Positions 54,264 through 61,761 of a DNA stretch of 64,000 nucleotides are shown in pieces; position 1 is the stretch's first letter; each line of letters opens with the position of its first letter. The notes under the pieces were generated by a model. That model saw nothing but the letters and a program-made list of their open reading frames with translations. It was not told the DNA's origin and did not search any database. The translations under genes were made by a program, and so were the position numbers. Origin of the DNA: Pseudomonas hygromyciniae (GTDB taxonomy: Bacteria; Pseudomonadota; Gammaproteobacteria; Pseudomonadales; Pseudomonadaceae). Location of the stretch: contig NZ_CP070506.1 in NCBI RefSeq assembly GCF_016925675.1, positions 2,416,501-2,480,500 of the forward strand, read 5' to 3'.

Positions 54264-55053
54264 GCATCACCAGGGCTTGCCTGTTCATGGGCATTTCGCG
54301 CCAAGCGTATTACCAACGTAATCGAGCTTTTGACGCAAGGACTCGTCAAGATCAAGAGGTCATGGACTTTGTTCTTGAAAAGCGCCGCCGCCAGCCCAGG
54401 ATAGGCACGCGCAAGCTGCATTACCTGATGAGCGTCGAAGTTGGCGCGCCAGTGCGGGTCGGTAGAGACCGCCTGTTTAGCATCTTGCGCAACGCTCGAG
54501 AACTGGTGGTGCGCAAACGGGCTTACCACAAAACGACGGACAGCCATCACCGCTTTCGCCGCCATCCGAATTTGCTCAAAGAGGGTCCAGGACAAATCGT
54601 TGCCAGCAGGCCCGAGCATGTCTGGGTCGCAGATATAACCTACCTTCCGACACAGGAAAGCGTCGCCTACGTGAGCCTCGTGACAGACGCTTACTCGCGC
54701 AAGATCGTAGGCCATCATGTGCATGAGAGCTTGCATACCGAGTCGGTGATCAAAGCGATGGAAAAAAGCAATTAGCAAACGTCGAAGCAAGCTGCCACTG
54801 ATCCATCACTCAGACCGTGGAGCCCAATACTGCTCCGAGCTTTACCAGCGCTTGCACGCTAGCCATAACGTTAGATGCTCAATGACCGACGGATATGACT
54901 GCTACCAGAATGCTCTGGCAGAAAGGATAAACGGGATCTTGAAGACCGAGCTTTTGCTGTGCCGCCCTAAAAAACCTGGCGGAAGCAGTGAAAATGGTGG
55001 ATGAATCGGTGCTGATCTACAACGGGGAACGGCCACACCTGTCCCTGAAATAC

Positions 55054-55084
55054 AAAACGCCCGATGCGGTGCATCGGGCGTTTT
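55054..55084. terminator. Palindrome at the 3' end of orfB
   Basis: AAAACGCCCGATGC, loop GGT, GCATCGGGCGTTTT: a perfect 14-bp stem ending at the first base of the orfB stop codon, flanked by A and T runs like a bidirectional intrinsic terminator. It would block read-through transcription out of or into the IS from the right. Confidence 0.8.
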
Positions 55085-55133
55085 GAGACTGAAACAGGTG
55101 TAAACCTATTTCAGGACTAGACATCCGGTTCAA

Positions 55134-55340
55134 TGTAGGAGCCCAAAAGATGTATCAGATGACCCACCGCCATCGCAGCGGTGCGGCGATCCGACAAGCC
55201 AGCTCCCACAGTTGATTTGTGGTGTGGCCAACATACTCTGCCCGACAAAGACCCCCTGTGGGAGCGGGCTTGCTCGCGAAGGCGGTGGTTCAGCCACATA
55301 TGCATCGACTGACCCACCGCTATCGCAGGCCAGTTCCCAC
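55134..55340. repeat. REP cluster beside the IS right end
   Basis: Several REP arms (GACAAGCCAGCTCCCACA, GTGGGAGCGGGCTTGCTCGC, GCAGGCCAGTTCCCACA) with spacers carrying GATGACCCACCGCCATCGC and ACTGACCCACCGCTATCGC fill the gap between the IS end and the GntR gene. No gene is seen there. Confidence 0.8.
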
Positions 55341-55358
55341 ATGTTGATCGCCACGGGC

Positions 55359-56036
55359 TTACGAGAGCTTCGACTCCAGGTGATCCAGATACCGGCTCAT
55401 CAATCCTGCGGCCGCGCCCGCATCCCTGCGCTCCACCGCTTCGACAATCTCTGCCTGCTCACGCCAGGCGCCGGAGAACGCCCCTTGCCGGGCAATGATC
55501 AGCGAGGTCAACGGCACCAGGCTATTGAGGAACTGCGCCAGCGGTCGGTTCCCCGCAATGGCTGCCAGCGACAGGTGAAACTCCCCAAACAGGCGGATGG
55601 CCGGGCCTTGCTGGCCTTGTTCGACGCACGCCCGCTGGCGGGCCACCAGTTCGCGTAGGCGCCGCACCTGCCCAGGGGTGGCCTGTACGCACGCCAGTTG
55701 CACCACGGTCACTTCCATCAAGCGCCGCGCCTCAAGAATATGTTTCACCTGCTCGGCATCTGGCGCCGCCACTTGGGCACGCAGGTTGGGGCGCAGGATG
55801 ATCACTTGCTGTTCGGCCAGGCGTGCCAGGACCCGGCGCAGTACGCTGCGGCTGACACCAAATTCCTGGGCCAGGCCTTCTTCGGTAAAGCGGCTGGTGG
55901 GTACGATGCGCTGTTCCAGGATGGCATCGAACAGGCGCGGGTAGAGGTCTTCCACCGACGGCCGCTTGCCGGGCACCAGGCGCATGGCCGGCGGGGCGGT
56001 AACAACGATGTTGCGTTGCAAGGCGTGAGCACTCAT
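55359..56036 (-). CDS. GntR-family regulator, FCD (FadR) subfamily
   Basis: A 225-aa regulator with an N-terminal winged helix (EEGLAQEFGVSRSVLRRVLA, RLAEQQVIILRPN) and an all-helical FCD ligand domain (ILEARRLMEVTVVQLACV, FHLSLAAIAGN, HLES), with the Asp/His metal-ligand positions. FCD regulators respond to organic acids. It lies 15 bp downstream of a second FCD regulator and behind dctA on the same strand, so it may belong to the same transcription unit, although its own targets are not evident. ATG at 56036. Confidence 0.88.
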   Translation of the reverse strand: MSAHALQRNIVVTAPPAMRLVPGKRPSVEDLYPRLFDAILEQRIVPTSRFTEEGLAQEFGVSRSVLRRVLARLAEQQVIILRPNLRAQVAAPDAEQVKHILEARRLMEVTVVQLACVQATPGQVRRLRELVARQRACVEQGQQGPAIRLFGEFHLSLAAIAGNRPLAQFLNSLVPLTSLIIARQGAFSGAWREQAEIVEAVERRDAGAAAGLMSRYLDHLESKLS

Positions 56037-56051
56037 GGCCAGTCTCCAAAG

Positions 56052-56753
56052 TCAGCTACCGAGATGATCGTCGGGAATGTTCAGGGCCGTGCCCATGCGC
56101 TGGCCCTCGTTGAGGATGTGGCGGCGCATTTCGGCGCTGGCCAGGGCGCTGTTCTTGTTGCGGATCGCGCGCACCACGGCTTCGTTTTCCTGCAGGCGTT
56201 CGGCCAGGTGTTCGGGCGAGTTGCGCAACACCTGGGCGCTTTGCTTGAGGGCGTTGCTGGTTTGTTGCACCACGTTCTGGAAGATCGGGTTGGAGGTCAG
56301 GGCGAACAACTCTTCGTGGAAAGCGATGTAGGCGTTCATCCCCGCTTCACTGTCGTTGGCTTCCAGGGCTTCGCGCATGTCCATCAAGGTCAGGCGCAGT
56401 TGCCCGATTTCCTTGCTGGTGATGGACTGGGCTACCAGGCCGACGATAAACGGCTCCAGGGTGTAGCGCAGTTGCAGGATGTCGGCGAGGCTGGCATCGG
56501 CCACCGCGTCATGGGCTTGGGGATCGTTGACGCTGGTTTCCAGCACGACCACGCCTTTGCCGGGCATCGAGCGCACCAGGCCGAGGGTTTCCAGCACGAT
56601 CACCGCTTCGCGCAGGCTGGGGCGGCTGATGCCCAGTTGTTCGGCCAGTTCGCGCTGGCCGGGGAGCATCTCCCCGCGCTGCCATTGGCCTCGCGCCAGG
56701 GCGGCGCGCAGTTTTTCTACGACTGAATTGACGACGGTTGAAGTGCTGATCAC
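56052..56753 (-). CDS. GntR-family regulator, FadR-type FCD
   Basis: A 233-aa regulator with a winged helix (QRELAEQLGISRPSLREAVI, VLETLGLVRSMPGKGVVVLE) and an FCD domain (LRYTLEPFIVGLVAQSI, NAYIAFHEELFALTSNPIFQ). It resembles LldR/PdhR-type regulators that bind TGGTnnnACCA-like operators. Two such sites occur in the dctA upstream region, so it is the likely dctA regulator. A GTG at 56753 is the listed start. A REPIN separates it from dctA. Confidence 0.88.
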   Translation of the reverse strand: MISTSTVVNSVVEKLRAALARGQWQRGEMLPGQRELAEQLGISRPSLREAVIVLETLGLVRSMPGKGVVVLETSVNDPQAHDAVADASLADILQLRYTLEPFIVGLVAQSITSKEIGQLRLTLMDMREALEANDSEAGMNAYIAFHEELFALTSNPIFQNVVQQTSNALKQSAQVLRNSPEHLAERLQENEAVVRAIRNKNSALASAEMRRHILNEGQRMGTALNIPDDHLGS

Positions 56754-56787
56754 GTCGTGGGCTCCTTGAATTTAAATAACCCATCAA

Positions 56788-56889
56788 CTGTAGGAGCGAG
56801 CTTGCTCGCGAAAATCGTCAACGATAACGCGGGCAGACTGGGTGCGCGCGGTGCCTTGAAGTTTTTCGCGAGCAGGCTCGCTCCGACAG
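56788..56889. repeat. REPIN
   Basis: Arms CTGTAGGAGCGAGCTTGCTC and, inverted, GAGCAGGCTCGCTCCGACAG flank a spacer of about 50 bp. The element lies between dctA and the downstream GntR gene and is close in sequence to the REPIN at 12664. Confidence 0.88.
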
Positions 56890-56903
56890 TGTGTGGGGAA
56901 GGT

Positions 56904-58214
56904 TCAGAACTCCTGGTGCGCCGGCAGCACCGGCTTCTTGGCCTGGAATGCATACCCTTGCTGCCCTTCCAGCACCTTGTTGGCCCTTTGGATATCAATG
57001 TCCTTTTCCCAGCGGGCAATGGCCACGGTGGCCACGCAGTTGCCGATCAGGTTGGTCATCGCCCGGCCGATCCCCATAAACCAATCCACCGCCAATACCA
57101 GCACCAGGCCCACTACCGGGATGGCGGGGATTGCGGTGAGGGTCGCCGCCAGAATCACCAGAGCCGAGCCCGGTATGCCGTGGGCGCCCTTGGAGGTAAT
57201 CAGCGATACCAGCAGGATGGTCAGCAGGTCGGTCATCGACAACGGCGTACCGGTAGCGTTGGCGATAAACACGATGGCCAGGGTCAGGTAGATCGAAAAA
57301 CCATCGAGGTTGAACGAGTAACCGGTGGGGATCACCAGGCCGACGGTGGAACTGCCAATGCCCAGGTGCTCCAGTTTACGCATGATCTGCGGCAACACGG
57401 CGTCGGACGAGGCGGTGCCCATCACGATCAGCAGTTCTTCGCGCAGGTATTTGAGCAGCGGCAACATCCGCAGGCCCGAAAACCGCATCACGGCACCGAG
57501 GATTATGGCGACGAAGGCCATGCACGTGAGGTAGAACAAGCCCACCAGGCTGCCCAGGTGTTGCAGCGAGTCCAGGCCGTAAGTGCTGGTGGTAAAGGCG
57601 ATGGCACCGAACACACCAATCGGCGCCAGGCGCACGATCATGCCCATGATGCGGAAGATCACATGGCTCAACTCATTGATCAGTCGCGAAATGCCCGAGG
57701 CTGCTTCACCCACCAGGTTCAGCGCACTGCCGAACAGCACCGAGAACAACAGCACCTGCAAGACGTTGTTGTCGGCAAAGGCGCCGATCACCGAATTGGG
57801 GATCAGGTCCATCAAGAACTGGCTGGTGCCCTTGATATGCTGGCCACGGTCGGCCAGTTCATTGAGGCCGGCCGAAGACAATTGCTCCAGGTGGATATTG
57901 GCGCCGCTGCCGATCCCGGTACTGAAGGCCAGCACCAGACCGAGCACCAGGGCGATGGTGGTGAGGATTTCAAAGTAGATCACCGACTTGAGGCCGATGC
58001 GCCCGACTTTTTTCAAGTCGCCGGCCCCGGAAATACCGCTGACCACCACGCAGAACACGATCAGGCCGATCAGCATCTTGATCAGCTTGATAAAGCCGTC
58101 GCCCAGGGGTTTGAGCTGTGTGGAGAATTCGGGAAGGGCCAAGCCGCAAGCGATGCCGAGCATCAGGCCTATGACGACTTGCAGGAAAATCGAACGCGAG
58201 CACCATCTGAGCAT
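56904..58214 (-). CDS. dctA: Dicarboxylate/cation symporter DctA family
   Basis: A 436-aa inner-membrane symporter of the DAACS family, importing C4-dicarboxylates (succinate, fumarate, malate) with protons or sodium. It starts with MLRWCSRSIFLQVVIGLMLG and keeps the substrate and cation motifs IPNSVIGAFADNNVLQVLLF, GTASSDAVLPQIMRKLEHLG, VGLVIPTGYSFNLDG and the ITSKGAHGIPGSA hairpin. Eight membrane spans and two re-entrant loops are expected. In Pseudomonas, dctA is usually under RpoN and a two-component system; here two FCD-GntR genes lie downstream instead, so this may be a paralogue with another substrate. Confidence 0.88.
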   Translation of the reverse strand: MLRWCSRSIFLQVVIGLMLGIACGLALPEFSTQLKPLGDGFIKLIKMLIGLIVFCVVVSGISGAGDLKKVGRIGLKSVIYFEILTTIALVLGLVLAFSTGIGSGANIHLEQLSSAGLNELADRGQHIKGTSQFLMDLIPNSVIGAFADNNVLQVLLFSVLFGSALNLVGEAASGISRLINELSHVIFRIMGMIVRLAPIGVFGAIAFTTSTYGLDSLQHLGSLVGLFYLTCMAFVAIILGAVMRFSGLRMLPLLKYLREELLIVMGTASSDAVLPQIMRKLEHLGIGSSTVGLVIPTGYSFNLDGFSIYLTLAIVFIANATGTPLSMTDLLTILLVSLITSKGAHGIPGSALVILAATLTAIPAIPVVGLVLVLAVDWFMGIGRAMTNLIGNCVATVAIARWEKDIDIQRANKVLEGQQGYAFQAKKPVLPAHQEF

Positions 58215-58263
58215 GGGAAGGATCTCTATTCGGTGCCCTGGTGGGTCCAGGGCTTAATTGTTG

Positions 58264-58359
58264 TGGTCTGACCGGTAAGTCCAGTGCGTGGCCAGTCTAC
58301 GCTTGGCTTTTTGCAAATCACAAGGGGTGAAGAGGGGGTTTGACGGAGCCGGTCATACC
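58264..58359. promoter_or_regulatory. Candidate FCD-GntR operators in the dctA-tag intergenic region
   Basis: GGTCTGACC (58265-58273) and GGTCATACC (58351-58359) both fit the GGTnnnACC core bound by LldR/PdhR/FadR-type regulators, 86 bp apart, upstream of dctA. The neighbouring GntR regulator is the obvious binder. This is motif resemblance only. Confidence 0.4.
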
Positions 58360-58446
58360 AGTTGCTCGGTAACCCTGATGCTTGAGCGGTTGGCGGCGTG
58401 GAATTTTTTTCGCTTATCATCCCAGGCTTGGCTGCTGAGGTGACGC

Positions 58447-59109
58447 ATGGATATGCCCGGACTGACAACCGACGAAACAGGCCAGACCCGTTGTACCTGG
58501 CGTACGGCCGCCGCTGAATACCCCGATTATCACGACCACGAATGGGGCGTCCCGGTTGCCGACGACACTGCGTTGTACGAGAAAATCTGCCTGGAAGGCT
58601 TCCAGGCCGGCATGGCGTGGATCACCATCCTGCGCAAGCGCGAGCACTTTCGCCGGGCATTCGAGGGCTTTGATTTTCGCCGGGTGGCGCAGTACACCGA
58701 GGAAGACCTCCAGCGCCTGATGGCCGACCCGGGCATCGTGCGCAATCGCGCCAAAATTCTCTCGACCATCAACAATGCGCGCCGCGCCTGTGAGTTGGTG
58801 GACGAGTACGGCTCGCTGGCTGCGTGGCTATGGGCTTTCGAACCTGGGGCCGACGAGCGTCCGGCGCTGGTGGATATGGCCTATTGGACGGGCAACCCCA
58901 CGACGCCAGCTTCGGTGCGCTTGTCCAAGGCCTTGAAGAAACGCGGCTGGACATTCGTGGGGCCGACGACGATGTACGCGTTCATGCAGGCGATGGGGAT
59001 GGTCAACGACCACCTGCAAGGCTGCGCCTGCCGGCAGCCGATCGAAGACCTGCGGCGCCAGTTCAAGCAAGCCCGCTCGCCACAGGGGCTCTATCAAGCC
59101 CGCGTCTAG
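58447..59109 (+). CDS. tag: DNA-3-methyladenine glycosylase I
   Basis: A 220-aa Tag enzyme that removes 3-methyladenine from alkylated DNA. It has the N-terminal zinc and substrate region (RCTWRTAAAEYPDYHDHEWG), LYEKICLEGFQAGMAWITIL with the catalytic-site Glu and Trp, the helix-hairpin-helix region and the C-terminal FMQAMGMVNDHLQGC with His and Cys zinc ligands. GAGGTGA upstream supports the ATG at 58447. It is divergent from dctA and convergent with the cupin gene, and stands alone. Confidence 0.95.
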   Translation: MDMPGLTTDETGQTRCTWRTAAAEYPDYHDHEWGVPVADDTALYEKICLEGFQAGMAWITILRKREHFRRAFEGFDFRRVAQYTEEDLQRLMADPGIVRNRAKILSTINNARRACELVDEYGSLAAWLWAFEPGADERPALVDMAYWTGNPTTPASVRLSKALKKRGWTFVGPTTMYAFMQAMGMVNDHLQGCACRQPIEDLRRQFKQARSPQGLYQARV

Positions 59110-59112
59110 CAA

Positions 59113-59520
59113 TCAGTTCTGCGCTGGCAGGGGCGTAAGCACATCAGCCTTGTCATCCATAACCATCACCACCAGTAACCTGGCCGGCTGGGTCTGGCTG
59201 GCATTGCTGGATTCGAAGTGGCGCGAGCCGGTCGGTTCGTAGAATGATTGCCCGGCTTTGTAGGTAATGGCCGGTTCATCGTTGACCCGCGAGGTGATTT
59301 CACCTTCCAGCACATAAGCCACCGCCGTGCCGGTATGGCTATGGGGTACGGTGGCCTGGCCCGGTGCGTAGTCCACGGTGAGCATGGTGGTTTTCTTACC
59401 AGGCACGTTGCTCAAGGCATGCTCTTGCAGGACCTTGATCGCTTCCTGGTTGTAGACCGGCCCATGGGCAAAGGCGCTTAGCGAAGCCAGCAGGAGGGTA
59501 GTGCCGAGGAGTATTTTCAT
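59113..59520 (-). CDS. Exported cupin-domain protein
   Basis: A 135-aa protein with a signal peptide (LLGTTLLLASLSAFA) and one cupin barrel: PHSHTGTAVAYVLEGEITSR gives the metal-binding His pair and Glu, and QSFYEPTGSRHFESSN the second motif with His. ATG at 59520 starts the signal peptide; an upstream frame to 59577 is not needed. The motif TTGGCTATAGG lies 57 bp upstream, the same as before the AhpD-like gene, so both are probably controlled by the MocR regulator between them. The ligand is unknown. Confidence 0.85.
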   Translation of the reverse strand: MKILLGTTLLLASLSAFAHGPVYNQEAIKVLQEHALSNVPGKKTTMLTVDYAPGQATVPHSHTGTAVAYVLEGEITSRVNDEPAITYKAGQSFYEPTGSRHFESSNASQTQPARLLVVMVMDDKADVLTPLPAQN

Positions 59521-59576
59521 GGTGCAGTTCTCTAGGATTACAGACCCCATCACCCTACGCCCGGCACCGTGAGGCA

Positions 59577-59587
59577 CCTATAGCCAA
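59577..59587 (-). promoter_or_regulatory. Shared 11-bp motif upstream of the cupin gene
   Basis: TTGGCTATAGG, read on the - strand, 57 bp before the cupin start codon. The identical 11-mer in the same orientation relative to the gene is found at 61131-61141, before the AhpD-like gene. It is a candidate MocR operator or promoter element. Confidence 0.5.
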
Positions 59588-59603
59588 TCCTATGGAAAAC
59601 CCC

Positions 59604-61039
59604 TTAGCCAATCTGCTGGAGGATATCGCGCACCTTGTCCAGCGATGGGTCGATATCCAGGGTCTCGATGGCCCCAAAGCCGATCATCAGGCCGCACTGC
59701 ACCGGTGCCTCATGAAAAAACACATCCAATGGGTACAGCCCGACTTCCATTTGGCGCGCCAGCTCGATCAGCAAGGGAATGTTCACCGGCCTCTTGCACA
59801 GCGCTGCCAGGTGGAACCCGGCCACGCTGGGCACGGCTTCGAACCAGGGTGACAAGTCGCCGGCCAGGCGGCTGAGGATGCGCTCGCGGCGGTTAGCGTA
59901 GACGGTGTGACAGCGCCGGATGTGCTTGAGCAGGTAGCCTTCGCTGATGAACTTGGCGAGTGCCCATTGCGGCAGTGTCGAGGTGTGCTGGTCGGTCAGT
60001 TGCTTGGCCTTGACCACCGCGCCATGGATCGCCGGCGGCAGTACCGCGTAGCCCAGGCGCAGGTCCGGCAGCAGGGTTTTGGAGAAGGTCCCGACGTAGG
60101 CCACAATGCCGCGCTCGTCCATGCTTTGCAGGGAGTGGGTGGGTCGGCCTTCATAGCGGAAATCACTGTCGTAGTCGTCTTCGATGATGATCGCGCCCAA
60201 TTCCAGCGCGCGTGCCAGCAGCGCCTCGCGACGAGCCTGGCTCATGGGCATGCCGAGGGGGAATTGATGTGAGGGCGTCACATAGATCAGCCGTGTGCCC
60301 TGGGGAATCTGGGTGACCTGGATACCTTCGGCATCCACCGGCACGCTGGCCACCGTCGCCCCTACGGCCTCGAACATCAAGCGGGCGGGGGTGTAGCCGG
60401 GGTCTTCCATGGCCACCAGACTGCCGGGTTCCAGCACCACCCGGGCGATCAGGTCCAAGGCTTGCTGGGCGCCATTGCACACCACAATGTCGGTGTCGCG
60501 GCAGTTGACCCCCCGGGAAAACGCGATGTGCCCGGCGATTGCGCTACGCAGGGCCGGCAGGCCTTCGGGTTGGCTATAAAACCCACTGTTCTGGGCCGTG
60601 CGTCGCAAGGCGTCGAGGGTACAGCGCCGCCATTCGTCCTGGGGGGAACAGGCTGCGGGTGGTGGCGCCGCCGATGAACTCGCAGCGCAAGGTGCCGTCG
60701 CGGGTCGGGTGGCGCATGGGCGAGGGCAGTGCCTGCCATTTGGCCAGGTGGGCGGCGCAGGCCAGGTCGGCAGCGTCCTGGCGCCGGGCAGGGCGGTTGG
60801 CCTGGCTGCTGACGAAGGTGCCACGGCCGATCTTCCCCACCAGCAGCCCTTCATAGGTCAGCAGCGCATAGGTGTCGGAGACGGTCTTGCGCGACACCCC
60901 CCAACTGCTCGGCCAGCAGGCGGCTGGGCGGCAGCTGCGCACCCGAGGCCAGGCGCCCGGATTGGATGGCCGCGAGCAATTGCCGATACAGCTGTTCGGC
61001 CAGATCCTTGCGGCCATTGATGACGACGTGTAATTCCAT
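59604..61039 (-). pseudogene. MocR-type regulator (GntR helix-turn-helix plus aminotransferase), two frameshifts
   Basis: The frame starts MELHVVINGRKDLAEQLYRQ at 61039. The winged helix (SRLLAEQL, then GVSRKTVSDTYALLTYEGLL) is split by a C6 run at 60897-60902 with one base too many. The frame breaks again at a G6 run (60641-60646), after RSLFPP and before QDEWRRCTLDALRR. The rest is an intact fold-type I aminotransferase domain, including AMEDPGYTPARLMFEAVGA, IIIEDDYDSDFRYEGRP and the PLP lysine in YVGTFSKTLLPDLRLGY. Corrected, it is 477 aa, normal for MocR regulators. As read it has no working regulator, but all three pieces are conserved, which argues for recent change or sequence error. 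Confidence 0.9.
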
Positions 61040-61130
61040 GGTGCATCCAGAGGCGGTCAGACTGCGCCCAGATTACCCGCAACCTCAGGGCGCGCCTACG
61101 GCCAAGGCGGTCTAGGCATAAAGCGTCACT

Positions 61131-61141
61131 TTGGCTATAGG
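61131..61141 (+). promoter_or_regulatory. Shared 11-bp motif upstream of the AhpD-like gene
   Basis: TTGGCTATAGG ends 61 bp before the ATG at 61203, matching the copy before the cupin gene in sequence, orientation and distance. It lies in the divergent region between the MocR gene and the AhpD-like gene, where a MocR regulator would be expected to bind. Confidence 0.5.
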
Positions 61142-61202
61142 GCTGGGGCCTGCGCGGTTTTAAGCTGGCGGCCATCGTCTTTGCCCATCGAGGCCGCCCC
61201 CT

Positions 61203-61643
61203 ATGCCACCGCGTCTGGACTACTACACGGCTTCGCCCCAAGCGCTTAAAGGCATGATGGTGCTCGAAGCGACGCTGTTTGAGCTGTCCATCGACAGGCC
61301 TTTGCTGGACCTGATCAGGATTCGCGTCTCGCAACTGAACCACTGTGGTTTTTGCAGTGACATGCACGCCATGGCGGCGTTGGCGCGGGGCGAGAGCACG
61401 CGGCGCTTGTTGGCGTTGTGTGTGTGGCGCGATTCGCCGTTGTTCAGCCGCCGCGAAAAACTTGCCCTGGAATGGAGCGAGGCCACGGCGCTGCTGGCGT
61501 GCGCGGGCGTGCCGGACGCGCTGTTCGCCGCCGTCCGCGCCGAGTTCGGCGAGCAGGCCCTGGTGGACCTGACCATGGCGGTTACGACCATCAGCGGCTG
61601 GAATCGCTTGGCCGTCGCCTTTGGCCAGTTGCCGCCAGAATAA
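61203..61643 (+). CDS. Carboxymuconolactone decarboxylase/AhpD-like protein
   Basis: A 146-aa all-helical protein of the AhpD/CMD family. The redox motif appears as LNHCGFCSDMHAMAAL, the CxxC followed by xxxH expected for the alkylhydroperoxidase group, preceded by IRVSQ. It would reduce peroxides or act as a thiol-dependent reductase in the cytosol. It is divergent from the MocR gene with 163 bp between them, the usual arrangement for a MocR target. Its ATG at 61203 has GAGG about ten bases upstream. Confidence 0.87.
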   Translation: MPPRLDYYTASPQALKGMMVLEATLFELSIDRPLLDLIRIRVSQLNHCGFCSDMHAMAALARGESTRRLLALCVWRDSPLFSRREKLALEWSEATALLACAGVPDALFAAVRAEFGEQALVDLTMAVTTISGWNRLAVAFGQLPPE

Positions 61644-61761
61644 CCCCCCCGGGATAAAGATCTACCACTGCGGCGCTAGTGGGCCGTAGCACCATCGCCC
61701 TATGCCAGGCACCTGTTGCCGGCAAACCATATGACCCACGTCATGGCATAGGGAACGACTC

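Larger units (their letters stand above)
54206..55086 (+). pseudogene. IS3-family transposase OrfB, two frameshifts
   Basis: The DDE integrase half of the transposase. The frame opens in the overlap with orfA and shows the HTH_21-like ISRQAYYQRN and RRRQPRIGTRKLHYLM, then VWVADITYLPTQ (first Asp). It stops at 54773-54775 because A6 at 54762-54767 has one base too many; correcting it gives LIHHSDRGAQYCSELYQ (second Asp) and NALAERINGILKTEL (Glu). A second A6 at 54969-54974 again has one extra base; correcting it gives LAEAVKMVDESVLIYNGERP to HRAF and the TGA at 55084-55086. The repaired protein is 292 aa. All three catalytic residues are encoded. As read, it is inactive. Confidence 0.9.
53809..55123 (+). 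mobile_element. IS3-family insertion sequence, complete ends
   Basis: The element is 1315 bp. Left end TGTCCCGTCCTGAATAAGGT and right end (read inward) TGTCTAGTCCTGAAATAGGT are imperfect terminal inverted repeats that continue into TTACACC on both sides. TCC at 53806-53808 and 55124-55126 is a 3-bp target duplication. It carries orfA and orfB with an IS3-type A6G frameshift site. orfB as read has two further single-base breaks, so transposase is probably not made, unless these are sequence errors. It sits just past the gdhB terminator, a neutral site. Confidence 0.95.
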
